A DNA stretch of 64,000 nt from Neoscytalidium dimidiatum (lineage: Eukaryota; Ascomycota; Dothideomycetes; Botryosphaeriales; Botryosphaeriaceae). Location of the stretch: assembly GCA_037367355.1 (NCBI GenBank), contig CM074698.1:1-64000 (forward strand). The letters are read 5' to 3'. The notes beneath the pieces are model-generated. The model was not told the origin of the DNA and ran no database searches. It worked only from the letters and a program-made list of their open reading frames with translations. A program made the translations under genes and the position numbers. Positions 11,074 to 21,233 of the stretch are shown here, one piece after another. How positions within the stretch are numbered: the stretch's first letter is position 1; each line of letters starts with the position of its first letter.

Positions 11074-11640
11074 AATAGTTTTTTTTTTATATTAGTCTCT
11101 AGCTATCTATCTATTTATAAGCTAGTATTTAATAAAATATAAGTTATTTATATATTAGATTTAAATAGCTTATAATATATAAGTATAATATAGTTTTATA
11201 AAATATTAATTATTTAATTTAACTATTAAATTTCTTTTATAGTTATATTTAAATTTATATTAAGAAGTTTATTTAATTTAGCTTATAGTTATTTAATATA
11301 TTTTTTATAATTTAAAGATTTATTAATAGTTCTCTTTATATTATTTTTAATTATTAGATCTACTTTAAAAGTAAAAATATTAAAGAAAATACTATTTATA
11401 AAGTTTTTATCTACTATATATAAAGTATTTATAAGAGGTATACTATTTTTTAAATATAAGAAGAAGCGCGTATTAACTATTTTAAACTAACTATTTAAAT
11501 TAAAAAATTTAAATATAAGAACTAGATATAAATAAAGAGTTTAAAAATAGTATAAGAGGGTCTCTATTAGATAATAGACGAATTCTTAGAGGATTTAGAG
11601 GGCCCGTTAGACGGGACTTATATATAGGCGAGCGGTAAGC
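11074..11640. other. AT-rich RIP sequence ending at the AT/GC boundary
   Basis: Strongly AT-rich, CpA-poor sequence with no recognisable frame. Base composition switches abruptly to normal GC near 11,600-11,640. The stretch 11541-11640 resembles 63231-63370 (see findings). Confidence 0.6.
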
Positions 11641-11845
11641 GAGGTTACGTGACCCGCACGGGCCGCGCTAGGACTTCGTATGGGAGCCGATAGCTCCTCG
11701 CATGCAAGTAGCAGGGAGTCTTGTGTTCGGAGTCCTCACACTTTCTATCATCTACACTCCCTTCTGATTTACACGTCCTGCCCCCATATACTTCGCATAC
11801 TTGAACGCTGTCTATATCCCGGAGACCCCATCAAGCCGCAACACA

Positions 11846-12499
11846 ATGGCGACAGACCAATTCGGAGAGCCTATTCGCCGCCTCTTCAAACCTTCGCTCG
11901 ATAGGTGCAGCATGAACATTCCATTTTCCGAGCTCGTCGTGTACAATCAGCAGAAGCAGATCTCACAGTTGCAATTCACCACGATGGCTCGCCCACAGCC
12001 TGCGAGAGATGAGAGCACCCTGGTGATCTATATCGATGGCGCCTGCCAAGGCAACGGTACACCATCAGCGAAGGCTTCTTACGGTGTATATGTTGGGCCC
12101 AGCTCGTGCTACAACACTAACGGCCTCCTTTCTTCCTTATTGCCACAGACGAGCACTCGTGCCGAGATCGCCGCTCTCGAATGCGCACTGGGCGTTATTT
12201 ACAACATTACCAAGGACGATTTCAAGCTCTCACGTATCAAGATCGCTACGGACTCTAAGTACCTCGTACAGGCCATGTCGAAATGGATTGAAGGGTGGAT
12301 CGACAACGGAGGTTTCAATGCTCAGGGTGACCCGGTGGTCCACTTCGAGAAGCTGAAGGAACTGCACGAGAGACTAGACGAGATGGAGTATGGAGACGAT
12401 GGAGGACTTGAGATCCAATTCTGGCATATTCCTCGTGATGTAAATAAGGAGGCCGATGCTCTTGCTGGTGCGGCTTTAAGCTCTGTGCCAAGGGAATGA
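11846..12499 (+). CDS. RNase H (type 1 fold) domain protein
   Basis: A 217-residue single-exon protein from the ATG at 11846 (context ACACAATGG); an in-frame upstream ATG at 11801 would add 15 residues. The RNase H fold carries the four acidic catalytic residues: D64 in YIDGAC, E107 in STRAEIAAL, D136 in ATDSKYL and D204 in NKEADALA. RNase H cleaves RNA in RNA-DNA hybrids. The protein is shorter than RNase H1 with a hybrid-binding domain, and no such domain is seen at the N-terminus. Codon use is normal, so it is not a retroelement RNase H from the adjacent RIP region. It is the first intact gene right of the AT/GC boundary. Confidence 0.8.
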   Translation: MATDQFGEPIRRLFKPSLDRCSMNIPFSELVVYNQQKQISQLQFTTMARPQPARDESTLVIYIDGACQGNGTPSAKASYGVYVGPSSCYNTNGLLSSLLPQTSTRAEIAALECALGVIYNITKDDFKLSRIKIATDSKYLVQAMSKWIEGWIDNGGFNAQGDPVVHFEKLKELHERLDEMEYGDDGGLEIQFWHIPRDVNKEADALAGAALSSVPRE

Positions 12500-12740
12500 C
12501 CCGCTGTTAACCACTGTATCTATCATCTTTTTATTCATTGTTTTCTTAGAATGTTACGTCGGGCCTAGGGGAAGGGAAGTTGCCGCGTAAGGGCAGGGTG
12601 TACTTGGGAGTGCTTAGCATCACGGGTTTCACTACCGCTACCGGGATGTCACTGGCGTCAGGGCAGCACCACGCGGTCCATACCGTGTGGGGCGGCGGGC
12701 CTGATAAAGCGGGTGGCGCTGCGAACTGTTCTGACCATTC

Positions 12741-13004
12741 GTGGCAGCGGATTCTTTCGATAGTACCAATGGCCGTCCCAACGCCATCTATTTCTCTGGC
12801 AATACTGTTTACATCGATGAACTTGCGCGGATTCGGGAGCAGCATCACGATGTTCTTGCACTACTGAACCTGGGCTGTGCCGTAGTACGGCTTCCTGATT
12901 GTGGCCACACACCTCTGCAGATCACCACGGACGGTAAACAGGCGGCACGCTTGTTCAGAGAGATCGAGGCGGATATGCTGGTGCCGATGCACTTCGAGCT
13001 CTGA
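12741..13004 (+). pseudogene. C-terminal fragment of a metallo-beta-lactamase-fold hydrolase
   Basis: This frame has no ATG near its start (it begins GTG). It encodes what looks like the last ~85 residues of an MBL-fold hydrolase: NAIYFSGNTVYIDELA (matching the usual SGDTVY, with Asp changed to Asn), then LLNLGCA, LQITTDGKQAARLF and the C-terminal VPMHFE. Upstream, 12550-12740 shows only suggestive pieces in other frames (SITGF). The metal-binding HxHxDH part is not found. It is most likely a broken 3' remnant. Confidence 0.6.
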
Positions 13005-13484
13005 GGCCATTTCACCCGAATTGGGCCGGAGCTGCGGCAAGTATTTGAGGAAGAGGGAGTTCTTGGGAGGGTTTGCTGGCTTGCTCCCGGGCGAGAGAAG
13101 AAGATTAAATAAGGAGAAGCACACAAAGAAGCAATTTGATAGCACGTGAAAAGTACAGATACGCTTGTGGCAGTTACACAAGTGTCCTGATTTACTGAAG
13201 GACAGCAGAAATACATGTTGAACTCCACTCGACCACTACAATCCGTTAGTATGCAGATCATTGAGGTAAAATTTCTCCCATCTCACCTGTCATCTGTCGT
13301 TACATCTCTCTTTGCTCCTGATATGGGTGCAATTAGCGATTCGGTGAAGTTTTCCGAGGGAAGTGAAAGTATGCATTAAATTACGTCTGGTAATTATCGT
13401 AAAAGACAGTCCCCGTCCAGTAGTCCCCTAGATATGATAAACGGGTATTATTACTTCTTTCGAAGTGTCGGAGAGGTAGGAGCT
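13005..13484. other. Intergenic
   Basis: No recognisable gene. This is the 3' flank of the minus-strand repeat-peptide gene. Confidence 0.5.
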
Positions 13485-14609
13485 TCAAGCAGCCCACCGC
13501 ACCGTCCGCTTCAATTTCGCATCGCCTTCAGCCAGCAGTCCACCCGAACCGCCTTTTCCACCTGCGGCCGCTCCAGGCGTCGACCTTAATCCCTCAGCAC
13601 CAGTAGCCGATCCAGCCCCTCTTTCGGCAGCGGGCGTGGTGCGGGACCCTTGAGAGCTGCTGGTGGAAGAACCAGTCCTGCCACCAATCGAGGTGCCACT
13701 GCCGCTACGGCTGCTACCCGTCTCCCCTTCAGCGCCATCCGCCTCGCCCGCGTCATTAACGCCGCCTCCAAGAAGCGCTCCGAGCCCACCATTCCCTCCA
13801 GCTCCAGCACCAGCTCCTCCCAAGCCTGCGAGCGCGCCGAGTCCGCCCGCACCGCCGGCGCCTGCACCAGTGCCGCCCAGCAGACCCAACGGATCGAACG
13901 GATTCGCCCGCTTGGTGCGGGGGATGGCCCTGACGAGGTCTCCCAGCGCCGCCCGAAGCGATCCGATGCTGTTGCCGCCCGGATGCGGGATCGCCTGCGT
14001 GACGTCCGCAAGCGCCTTGCCGAGCTGGCGCTTCTCGAGGTCAGCTTCCGCGTCCCTCTTCGGGATGGCGCCGATGACGTCCGACAGCGCGTTCTTCAGG
14101 CTCCCGATCGAGTCGCCGCCGCCGACGCCGGGGATGGCCTGGCGCAGGTCGTCGAGCGCCTTGCCCAGCTGCCGCTTCTCCATGTCCATCATGGCGGCGG
14201 CGGCGGCGGCGTCGTCATCCCTCTTTGGGATCGCGTTGACGAGGTCGCCCAGCGCTTTGGTCAGGCTGCCGATGCTGTTGCCGCCCGGGTGCGGGATCGC
14301 CTGCGTCACGTCCTTGAGCGCTTGGTCCAGCTGGCGCTTCCACAGGTTGTCGAGCGCGCGCGCTTCAATGGCGGTGAGGTCCGAGATGGAGCGTTTGTTC
14401 TTTTTCGGGATTGCGTTGACCAGGTCGCCCAGCGCTGACGTCAGCGAGCCGATGCTGTTGCCGCCGCCGACACCCGGAATGGCGTTCTCGACGTCTTGGA
14501 GGGCCTTGTCGAGCTGGCGTTTGTAGGTTGTGGTGACTGTTACGTCGGCCGGAGCCGCGAAGGCGACGGTACTGGCAGTGGCGACGAGGAGGAAGGTGTT
14601 GAAGTGCAT
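13485..14609 (-). CDS. Secreted Kex2-type repeat peptide precursor (four repeats)
   Basis: A 374-residue protein with a signal peptide (MHFNTFLLVATASTVAFA, cleavage near residue 18-19). Four ~36-37-residue repeats follow at 32-68, 93-128, 147-183 and 195-230. Each is preceded by KR and begins QL(D/G)(K/Q)AL.D, has AIP in the middle and (G)GG(N/D)SIGSL before a second helix, and ends AIP followed by K/R-rich residues (KK, KR, KR, TKR). Repeats 1 and 3 carry PGVGGG; 2 and 4 carry PHPGG, so the array looks like a duplicated pair. Linkers between repeats are acidic or Ala-rich, and KR sites bracket each unit, as in Kex2-processed precursors. The C-terminal third (235-374) is Gly/Ala/Ser-rich. Proposed role: release of four short amphipathic secreted peptides. 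No cysteine occurs, so it is not a hydrophobin. The actual function is unknown. Confidence 0.75.
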   Translation of the reverse strand: MHFNTFLLVATASTVAFAAPADVTVTTTYKRQLDKALQDVENAIPGVGGGNSIGSLTSALGDLVNAIPKKNKRSISDLTAIEARALDNLWKRQLDQALKDVTQAIPHPGGNSIGSLTKALGDLVNAIPKRDDDAAAAAAMMDMEKRQLGKALDDLRQAIPGVGGGDSIGSLKNALSDVIGAIPKRDAEADLEKRQLGKALADVTQAIPHPGGNSIGSLRAALGDLVRAIPRTKRANPFDPLGLLGGTGAGAGGAGGLGALAGLGGAGAGAGGNGGLGALLGGGVNDAGEADGAEGETGSSRSGSGTSIGGRTGSSTSSSQGSRTTPAAERGAGSATGAEGLRSTPGAAAGGKGGSGGLLAEGDAKLKRTVRWAA

Positions 14610-14752
14610 GGTTGCGGATTAAGTTGATAGAGGGAAAACAAATTAGAAGGAAGCGGATATAAGGGTTATGAGTAAAGCCTTTGGCGCTGCAGTTGACTGC
14701 TGTGTCTGGCCTGCAGATGGATGATGGCTGATCGAGTCGTTGGGTGCTCGCT

Positions 14753-14762
14753 CTTATATATA
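14753..14762 (-). promoter_or_regulatory. TATA box of the repeat-peptide gene
   Basis: TATATATAAG on the minus strand, about 145 bp upstream of the ATG at 14609. Confidence 0.45.
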
Positions 14763-15934
14763 ACCACGATCTATCGACAACTTCCGGCCGCAACAACACC
14801 AACTCTCTCGGCACGTCTCTGTGAACGCAGACAAGAGAAACGGCCGTTTGCGGTTTCAGCACGGCCGGCTGGGAGTTTCTTTCCGGCCGTACCAGCCAGC
14901 GTTTGGAGTTTGATAACTTGCCTACGCTGTTCTTCGCACGTACCGAAGTGCAGAAGAGCTAGCCATATATAGCTACCAGTGCGTTTTGATTCACAGGTCT
15001 ACTAACTGCCTCTTGCCACGTCGGCTGTCCGGCAAGAGCAGTACCGGACGGTGGATAACACGTAGATCGTCGGATGCCGGTAGCATCTGATAGTTTGAGA
15101 GCAATAGCCTCTGCTAAAGTCTTCTCGAAGCTTTTCACAGCCGGAACGCTAACGATTAGCCTGTCACATAGTGTTCTGGAGTCCGTTGTGTCGCAGGTCT
15201 CAAGGCAACGAGTTTCGTGACTTCCTTGACCCACTTCAGACCAGGACTTGGAAGCGGTAGCCGTTGAGAACCCACAAAGTACAATTTGTTTGCGACACGG
15301 AAGCTTGAGGATCCGGAAGGGTCGCCAAGGTATGTGGAGATCCATGGGCGTGTGGCTGTTTCTACAAACGACCAAACGTTGCGGGTTTCCCGTGGCAAAA
15401 CACTCTCACTTCCACAGATAGAACATCTTGTACGTGCCCCAACTGCCCGGAAAGATAGCCTGTCTTAAGCAGTAGATCAGGATTCGTTTATGTGGTTGGT
15501 AACGCAGCGCATAGGCGATGTAGTAAGCGGAGGCCGAATGTGGGCTCGACACTCGGTATCTCCGGCCAGAAGACACGGACGTCCGCACTGGAAGGGTCGT
15601 TGCCGCCTACCTTTTGTCAACAGAAGATGTGGGGTTGCGTATGGGGTTATGGGCCGTTAGGGTTATTTGGGGATGTAGCGCGAGAGCGCCCCCAGGTATG
15701 GAAGCCAGTGCGCTACGGCCGAGCATATCTCCCAGAACTCATGATACAGCACGGAACCGGTCAACGTCTCACAAACTGAAGTGTGGACAATACCCATCAA
15801 ATACGGACGAGAAGCCTACCCGAGTCTGAATGCAGAGGCCTGTTCTGCATTACAAGGCTGCTCGAGACCCATTATCGAATATTGCCATGGTGCTTGGAAT
15901 GAATCACGACTCGAGCCGTCAGAGATTTTCAGCA
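14763..15934. other. Intergenic
   Basis: Several short frames occur on both strands, but none shows a recognisable domain or convincing codon pattern. I see no gene here. Confidence 0.5.
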
Positions 15935-17758
15935 CTACTCAAAATTAAGTGACAAGCTTGCAGAACATATGCTATCCTTGATCTTATCTTCAACATTCCT
16001 CATCTCCTCTTCAACATGTTCTCTCAATTCCTCCTTGACGTGCAACATCTGTTCATCTATCCTGACATCCGTCAGCTCGTCAGTCTCGTCCCGTAAATCC
16101 TCCAAATCCACATGTATGCTCTCTCTCAGATCCTCTGCAACGTTGTCAATTTTCTTTTCAAGTTTCTCTTCGAGCTGCTCCAGACGGGTCTGCATCTCCT
16201 GCAGGACTTCAGCTCTGAAACCGTCGAAGGCTTTCTTGCACAACAGCACTACGTGTTCCTCAAGGGCTTCCTTCTGCACATCCACCTCCTCGGATGATAG
16301 ATCCAGCCGCGGCTTTTTAGCACGGGGGCCTTGGGTAGGGGAGTTTGGGATTCTGCCCTTTGAGCTCTCGGGCGGAGGAGGGGGTGGGGACAAGGCGAGC
16401 TCGTCATAAGATGGGGGGCTATCCGCCGGAGTCGGCACGTGTAGATCAGCACCTTCAACCATGTCAGCGCCCTTGCCGCCATGGAGACTTGTCAAATCTA
16501 GTTGGCTGGCAATCGGCTTGAGGCCTCCATCCGTGGCCATGCTACACAAGGCGGTCAGGCGTTGCTGGGGCAGGTGTTTGCTCGGGAAGTATAGCACGAA
16601 ATCAGTGACCTGGGCAAACGACTGAAGCAAGTTCATGATAGTGCCTGAAGTTGTGGTGGCTGGAGCGAGAGAAGTTGCCGCGGGTACAACCAGCACAGGA
16701 GGTTTGGTGAGAGAAAAGTGCAGGCGAGATATTTGCTCCGGTGAAGAGCACACGTTTGCCTGTACCAATCCTCGCCGCACTGGCTCGGGTATGGCTGCAC
16801 TTGAGCCTGAGGTGCCATCCAGGCTTGTGATGCGATCTGGAAGGATGAAGACGAAGACGTTCGTCTTTTTGGCGCATGCTTTAAGAGCGACTGGCACACG
16901 AAGCTTAAAGAAAGCGGCACGCTCCGTCTCGTCAAAGCGGATTTCAAGGGCTATCTGGCATGAAGGGCGGGGATGGCGGTGGCCGAGGTGGGTGGTGGTG
17001 GTGGTGGTGGCATTCTGGTCGGGGCAACGCCATTCGGCGAAGGCGGGAGCGAAGGGGACAGGACGCGTGCGGTCGGGCATGTGTACAGATCTGCGAAGAA
17101 TGTAGTCAGCAGCAGTCGCTGGTAAATGTAGAACCCCTGCACGATCATGGCATGCAGGATTCCCGCCCACCCAGGCTTTGCGGACGGACGTGTTCCAGCC
17201 CGGAGCAGCCTTGACTCCCAGCGCCCACGCTGCCAAACCGGGCGACACGCGGCGGAGAGCGCAGAGACGCAGACGGTGGCCGAAGCCCCTACAGACCCCA
17301 GGTCTTTCGACAAAGCAAGTGTCTCTGGCGAGTAGAGCCTGGCGGATGGCCTGCCTGCGAGCATCCGCGTTCCCCAGCGTGCCGTCCAGCAGAACAGCTC
17401 GGCTACCCACGAGCGACCGCGGATACCTATGGAGCAGCCCCATACCCACCCCACCACCCTCCGGGCTATTGATGACGAGCAGCCCTGGCTCGGTTGTGGA
17501 GGCCGAGGAGTGTGTATGTACCACCTGCGGATTCTGGATGCAGCGCGAGGAGCGGCTGGGCGGAGATGGGCGGCTATGTGCGCGTGCTGCGGTACGCGAC
17601 GGCCGAAAGCGCGATGCGACGGGCGGCGCGACAGATGGAATATTGGTGGTTGGAGATGAAGAAGCTGAAGAGAAGACGAGGAGGCGGCGGCGGCGGCGGC
17701 GGCAGCGAGGTAGAGGCGACCGGCTGGATGCGACCGGCTGGAGGCTGGAGGCTGCCAA
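15935..17758 (-). CDS. Uncharacterised coiled-coil protein with NLS-like segment
   Basis: An open frame of 607 codons. The first ~225 are Arg/Ser/Ala-rich, come from GC-rich sequence and may be 5' leader, so the ATG at 17080 (MPDRTRPVP, giving 381 residues) is an equally good start. The better part begins at about residue 265: IALEIRFDETERAAFF, then a compact alpha/beta-looking stretch with VFVFILPDRI. A proline-rich segment (SPPPPPPE) and a basic cluster RAKKPRL (possible nuclear signal) follow. A charged heptad-like coiled coil covers about 490-600 with repeated EELREHVEEE-type residues. This organisation recalls fungal proteins of unknown function. No enzyme motif is visible. Confidence 0.55.
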   Translation of the reverse strand: MAASSLQPVASSRSPLPRCRRRRRRLLVFSSASSSPTTNIPSVAPPVASRFRPSRTAARAHSRPSPPSRSSRCIQNPQVVHTHSSASTTEPGLLVINSPEGGGVGMGLLHRYPRSLVGSRAVLLDGTLGNADARRQAIRQALLARDTCFVERPGVCRGFGHRLRLCALRRVSPGLAAWALGVKAAPGWNTSVRKAWVGGNPACHDRAGVLHLPATAADYILRRSVHMPDRTRPVPFAPAFAEWRCPDQNATTTTTTHLGHRHPRPSCQIALEIRFDETERAAFFKLRVPVALKACAKKTNVFVFILPDRITSLDGTSGSSAAIPEPVRRGLVQANVCSSPEQISRLHFSLTKPPVLVVPAATSLAPATTTSGTIMNLLQSFAQVTDFVLYFPSKHLPQQRLTALCSMATDGGLKPIASQLDLTSLHGGKGADMVEGADLHVPTPADSPPSYDELALSPPPPPPESSKGRIPNSPTQGPRAKKPRLDLSSEEVDVQKEALEEHVVLLCKKAFDGFRAEVLQEMQTRLEQLEEKLEKKIDNVAEDLRESIHVDLEDLRDETDELTDVRIDEQMLHVKEELREHVEEEMRNVEDKIKDSICSASLSLNFE

Positions 17759-17819
17759 GAGACGGCACGTGCACCGTGTTCCCAGCCACCCAACACTGAC
17801 GCGCGCGCGTCTCTCGCGT

Positions 17820-17887
17820 CACTCTCAATCTCTCAATCTCTCAATCTCTCAATCTCTCAATCTCTCAATCTCTCAATCTCTCAATCT
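17820..17887. repeat. 8-bp minisatellite (CTCTCAAT)n
   Basis: About eight perfect head-to-tail copies of CTCTCAAT lie just upstream of the coiled-coil gene's longest frame. Confidence 0.9.
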
Positions 17888-18600
17888 GACTTGACTGTCC
17901 ATCATCGCAACGCCATCATCATCTCCACCACTCGAAGATTTCGTCGAAACTCTCGGCCCTTCCTAAGCTCACTTCAACGAATTCACAGGCACTGGGTATC
18001 CATTTCTAAGCCTCATGCTCCGTCTGACGAAGCTGCTTAACCCGCATAATCCCACACAGCCCATCGCGATATACACTCTCTTCGTGTTCTCAATAGCAAG
18101 AAACAGGCGTGCTTCGTCGACTCATCCAGCATCGTGATCCCACCGATGTTAGGAAACTCCAGCAATTCGCGTCAGCCTGACATGGGCCCGGAGTTAGGAC
18201 GTGCCTCTCGTCCACGCTTGACATCACAGAGATCATTTCGGCCGTTTCAACCTTCGTCTAGGTTCGGCCATCGCTACATCCCCTCTGATCATGCCGAGAT
18301 CCGATGAATGCTTCGTTCAATCATGCAGAGTCAAACAACTCTCTCCGAAGCTACACCTGCTATCCTCTGTCTGGCTGCCGAATCTGCCTCCTCTGCATGC
18401 GCCAGAGTCTTGGCTCCAGAGCGAGATTTCTGTTCACGGTACTCACATGACTGCAAGGATTGACATCACGAGCCGCTGACCTTTTGCTAACGTGCGTATC
18501 GCATCTTTTGCGGAGTTGCTGACATCACGGCATGCACCATTAACTGATCTCCTGCTGGACGGAAAAATGCTCTTTGTTTCATCTACTCGAGCACATTAAA
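17888..18600. other. Intergenic
   Basis: No supported gene. The region separates the promoter side of the coiled-coil gene from the 3' end of the rhamnogalacturonan lyase gene. Confidence 0.5.
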
Positions 18601-20807
18601 CTACTGCACTTCCAACCTCAAGGCGTCGTATTGAACATAGACTTGCTGAGGCAGAACGGCAGATTCGTAATCCAACGCGGCCGCAGGCAGTCTCAGCACA
18701 ATCTCGTTGTCCTTTTCCTTCAGCAACTTGGTCTCGAACACGAACTTGTGCGCCACATTGTAGCAGCTGATCGCCGAGCGCACCGCGCAGGAGCTGGACT
18801 GGAAGTACCTGCGCCTTGTCAGGGAGTATTTCTCAAACATGGAAGGACTCATACTTACGGAATCACCCAGGGTTCCAGCTCGTTGCCGTTGACAGTCACA
18901 ACGTAGGGAAGGCTCGAGTAGGGCTGCGTTGCGTTGAAAACATCCGTATTGCCAGCCGCCGTCTTCGCACCAGCAAGCTGGATGGTGAGCGTAGCCTCGT
19001 TCTTCCCGCTCACGCTCTGGTTCAGATCAGTCCCTGCCGCGTCGAACAGGATGGTCCAGTTGTTGATCGTTGGCGAGAACAGCGTCTCGTTCCTGAATGC
19101 GTTGGCCTTGCCGCCCACCGAGCTCCAGTGCACGTAATTCCAGTCCTCCACCTCCTTGCTCTCCCCAACCCGGAACTTGATTCCCTCAGGGAACTCGGTT
19201 GGGAAGTCATATTTTGCCCAGTAGATGCGGTACTGCTCCGGCCGCAGTGGCTTGCTCGTGTCCAGCTCCACCCCGTGCTTGTACTCGCCGCTCGAGCGGT
19301 CCGGCGTCCCGATCCGCCACAGCTCCTTACCAGCGTTCTCCTCGACGAAAGTCGCATTTGTGACCGTCTTCTGCCCTGCAGCAACCACGACTCCATCTTG
19401 CACGTACTGCCCGAACAGTCCGTCCGCGTACACAGTCAGCCGGTACTCGCCCGCCTTGACCCGCGGGATCTCGACCGTGGCTATATTGGAACTGCCGACC
19501 ACTTCCAGATCCGCCCAATACTGGTACGCCTTGGTATCCACAACGTTATCCTGGAAATCGACCCCGCTCTTGGTTAGAATGGCAATGGGCCGGCTCCATG
19601 ATGTTGTCTCACTGTCGCCTTTGGGCAGAGTGATGACACCTTGCCAAGTGCCGCGGCCGGAGGTGGGGACGTAGTTGGGAACGTGCGGTGCGATGTCATC
19701 GTAGAATTGTGCATTCCAGGTCGGGTCAGCATACTGAAGGGCGTCTTCACGGAGCGCTTGCAGCGATGACCCGGGCTTGCCGCTGTTGAAGTGGTAGTAA
19801 AACTATGCACCATTAGTCAGAGCCCAAGTCACGGCCATGGGAAGCTCATACAGGCCCGAAGGTACGGTCGAAGCCATTAGTGATATTCGGAGTGCCGTTG
19901 CCATGGTGGTTGGAGGCTGCGCCATGTCAGTATGTGTATCTACCATTCCTGAAGATGGGGGCATTTCCGTACCGATGTAATTGTAGACGATCCCGTCCAC
20001 TGTGAGATCAGAGTTCTTAGGGCCGTTGAAGTACGTATCGACTGTGTTCATGACAAGCCATGCTCCGAAGGTAGCATTCGTCGCACTCGTACTGCCATCA
20101 GAGAACATGCCGTGCACTCTGTGGTCCCTCCACTGGGCCTGGAACGTGTATTTGGTGAAGTAGTCCGCCCACTGGGTAACGTAAGGATCCTCTGGGGTGT
20201 TGAGCAACGACCAAGTAGCATCCTGGACCACAACCTCATTCGCCACGGCGTTCTTCGACGGCAGAGGAGCATACGTCTTCTCGTTGGTCGACAGGTGCGT
20301 CCAAAGCGGCGTATTGGGGCGGAAAAGGGTCCGGAATTCCTGCAGGTTTCGAAGGAAAGGCGCCGTCTCGTTGTGATACGCAAGTCGGCTGAATGTGTGC
20401 AAACCAGTTTCCCCTTCGCGGAGAAAGTAGTAGAACTCGAGCACCTGACCCGTCGCCGGGTACGTTTCGCCCATCACCACACCGGCGTACGGCACACCCT
20501 CGGAGTCAACATCCTGGAAGATCTCGTATTGCGGCGCTATGCTGCCGGGCGTGTAGAAGCCCGACGGCGTACAATAGCAGTCGAGGTAGGGGCCGATGCC
20601 GGTCTGACCACTGACGGGACCGAGGAGATCTTGGTCGTCAAGTGTGAGGTCAACAATGACGCCCTGGGCCTTGTCCAGTGCCAGAGACAATCGGTCGTTC
20701 TCAATTACAATGTTCGTCGAGGTTTCATTGACTGTGAGGACAGCCAAAACCTCGGCACAGAAGGCGAGGCCGGCGAGGAGGAACCGAGAGAGGGCCGAAT
20801 TCGCCAT
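18601..20807 (-). CDS. Rhamnogalacturonan lyase (PL4 family), secreted
   Basis: Four exons: 20807-19973, 19916-19852, 19802-18859 and 18808-18601, with introns of 56, 49 and 50 bp, all GT-AG. The product is 683 residues, the normal size for PL4. A signal peptide (to about residue 22) precedes a catalytic beta-sandwich domain. Conserved PL4 segments are GPYLDCYC, the NHHGNGTPNITNGFDRTFGP junction spanning exons 1-3, and FYYHFNSG. A fibronectin-III-like section with EYRLTVYADG and a C-terminal jelly-roll carbohydrate-binding section with EDWNYVHWS follow. These enzymes cleave the rhamnose-galacturonic acid backbone of pectin by beta-elimination outside the cell. The exon frames join without a break. 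The next gene to the right encodes an L-rhamnose mutarotase. Confidence 0.93.
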
Positions 20808-21233
20808 CGGGTATTGCGGCCGTCCAGGTAATGCCTGAGGGGTTGCGGAGCGGAAGGTGCGCGCAATTTATATTGAACTCCATGATTCAATACCCGAGTA
20901 CCTGGTTCCTGCAGACGCACGTAAACACGGCGGATACGGGGTACTGGGGTTAGCGTGTGGAGAAGTCTGGGGACAGCGGACCTGCATCACTCGGTGAGAG
21001 ATTCCCCGAGAGAGCCACCGCTCATTTCTCCGCAAGCCACCAATACCGTGCACAGCATATGTGCTACCTCCGAGCCTCCGGGTCTTGGCTAAATCCTTTC
21101 ACTTGTTTGCTAGCGAGGCAGTGAGGCTGATGTCAACAATGGCGCAGGACCCCTGAGCGAAAACATGTATGTACATTGCTGAGCTTCTGTCGAATCATGA
21201 TCCCTGCATTACACCGACCCAGTAAGTATTCGC
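20808..21233. other. Promoter region of the rhamnogalacturonan lyase
   Basis: 426 bp between the lyase start and the mutarotase stop. No gene is present and no clear binding site is recognised. Confidence 0.5.

Noticed and set aside
13650..14526. Two plus-strand frames of 262 and 287 codons
   Set aside because: They are shadows of the repeat-peptide gene, caused by its GC-rich repeated sequence.
14959..15375. Minus-strand frame of 138 codons and neighbours in 14.9-15.9 kb
   Set aside because: Overlapping frames of similar length occur on both strands, with no motif or start context to favour any.
17820..17887. Telomere-like repeat
   Set aside because: The unit CTCTCAAT is not TTAGGG-like and lies inside gene-rich sequence; it is a simple minisatellite.
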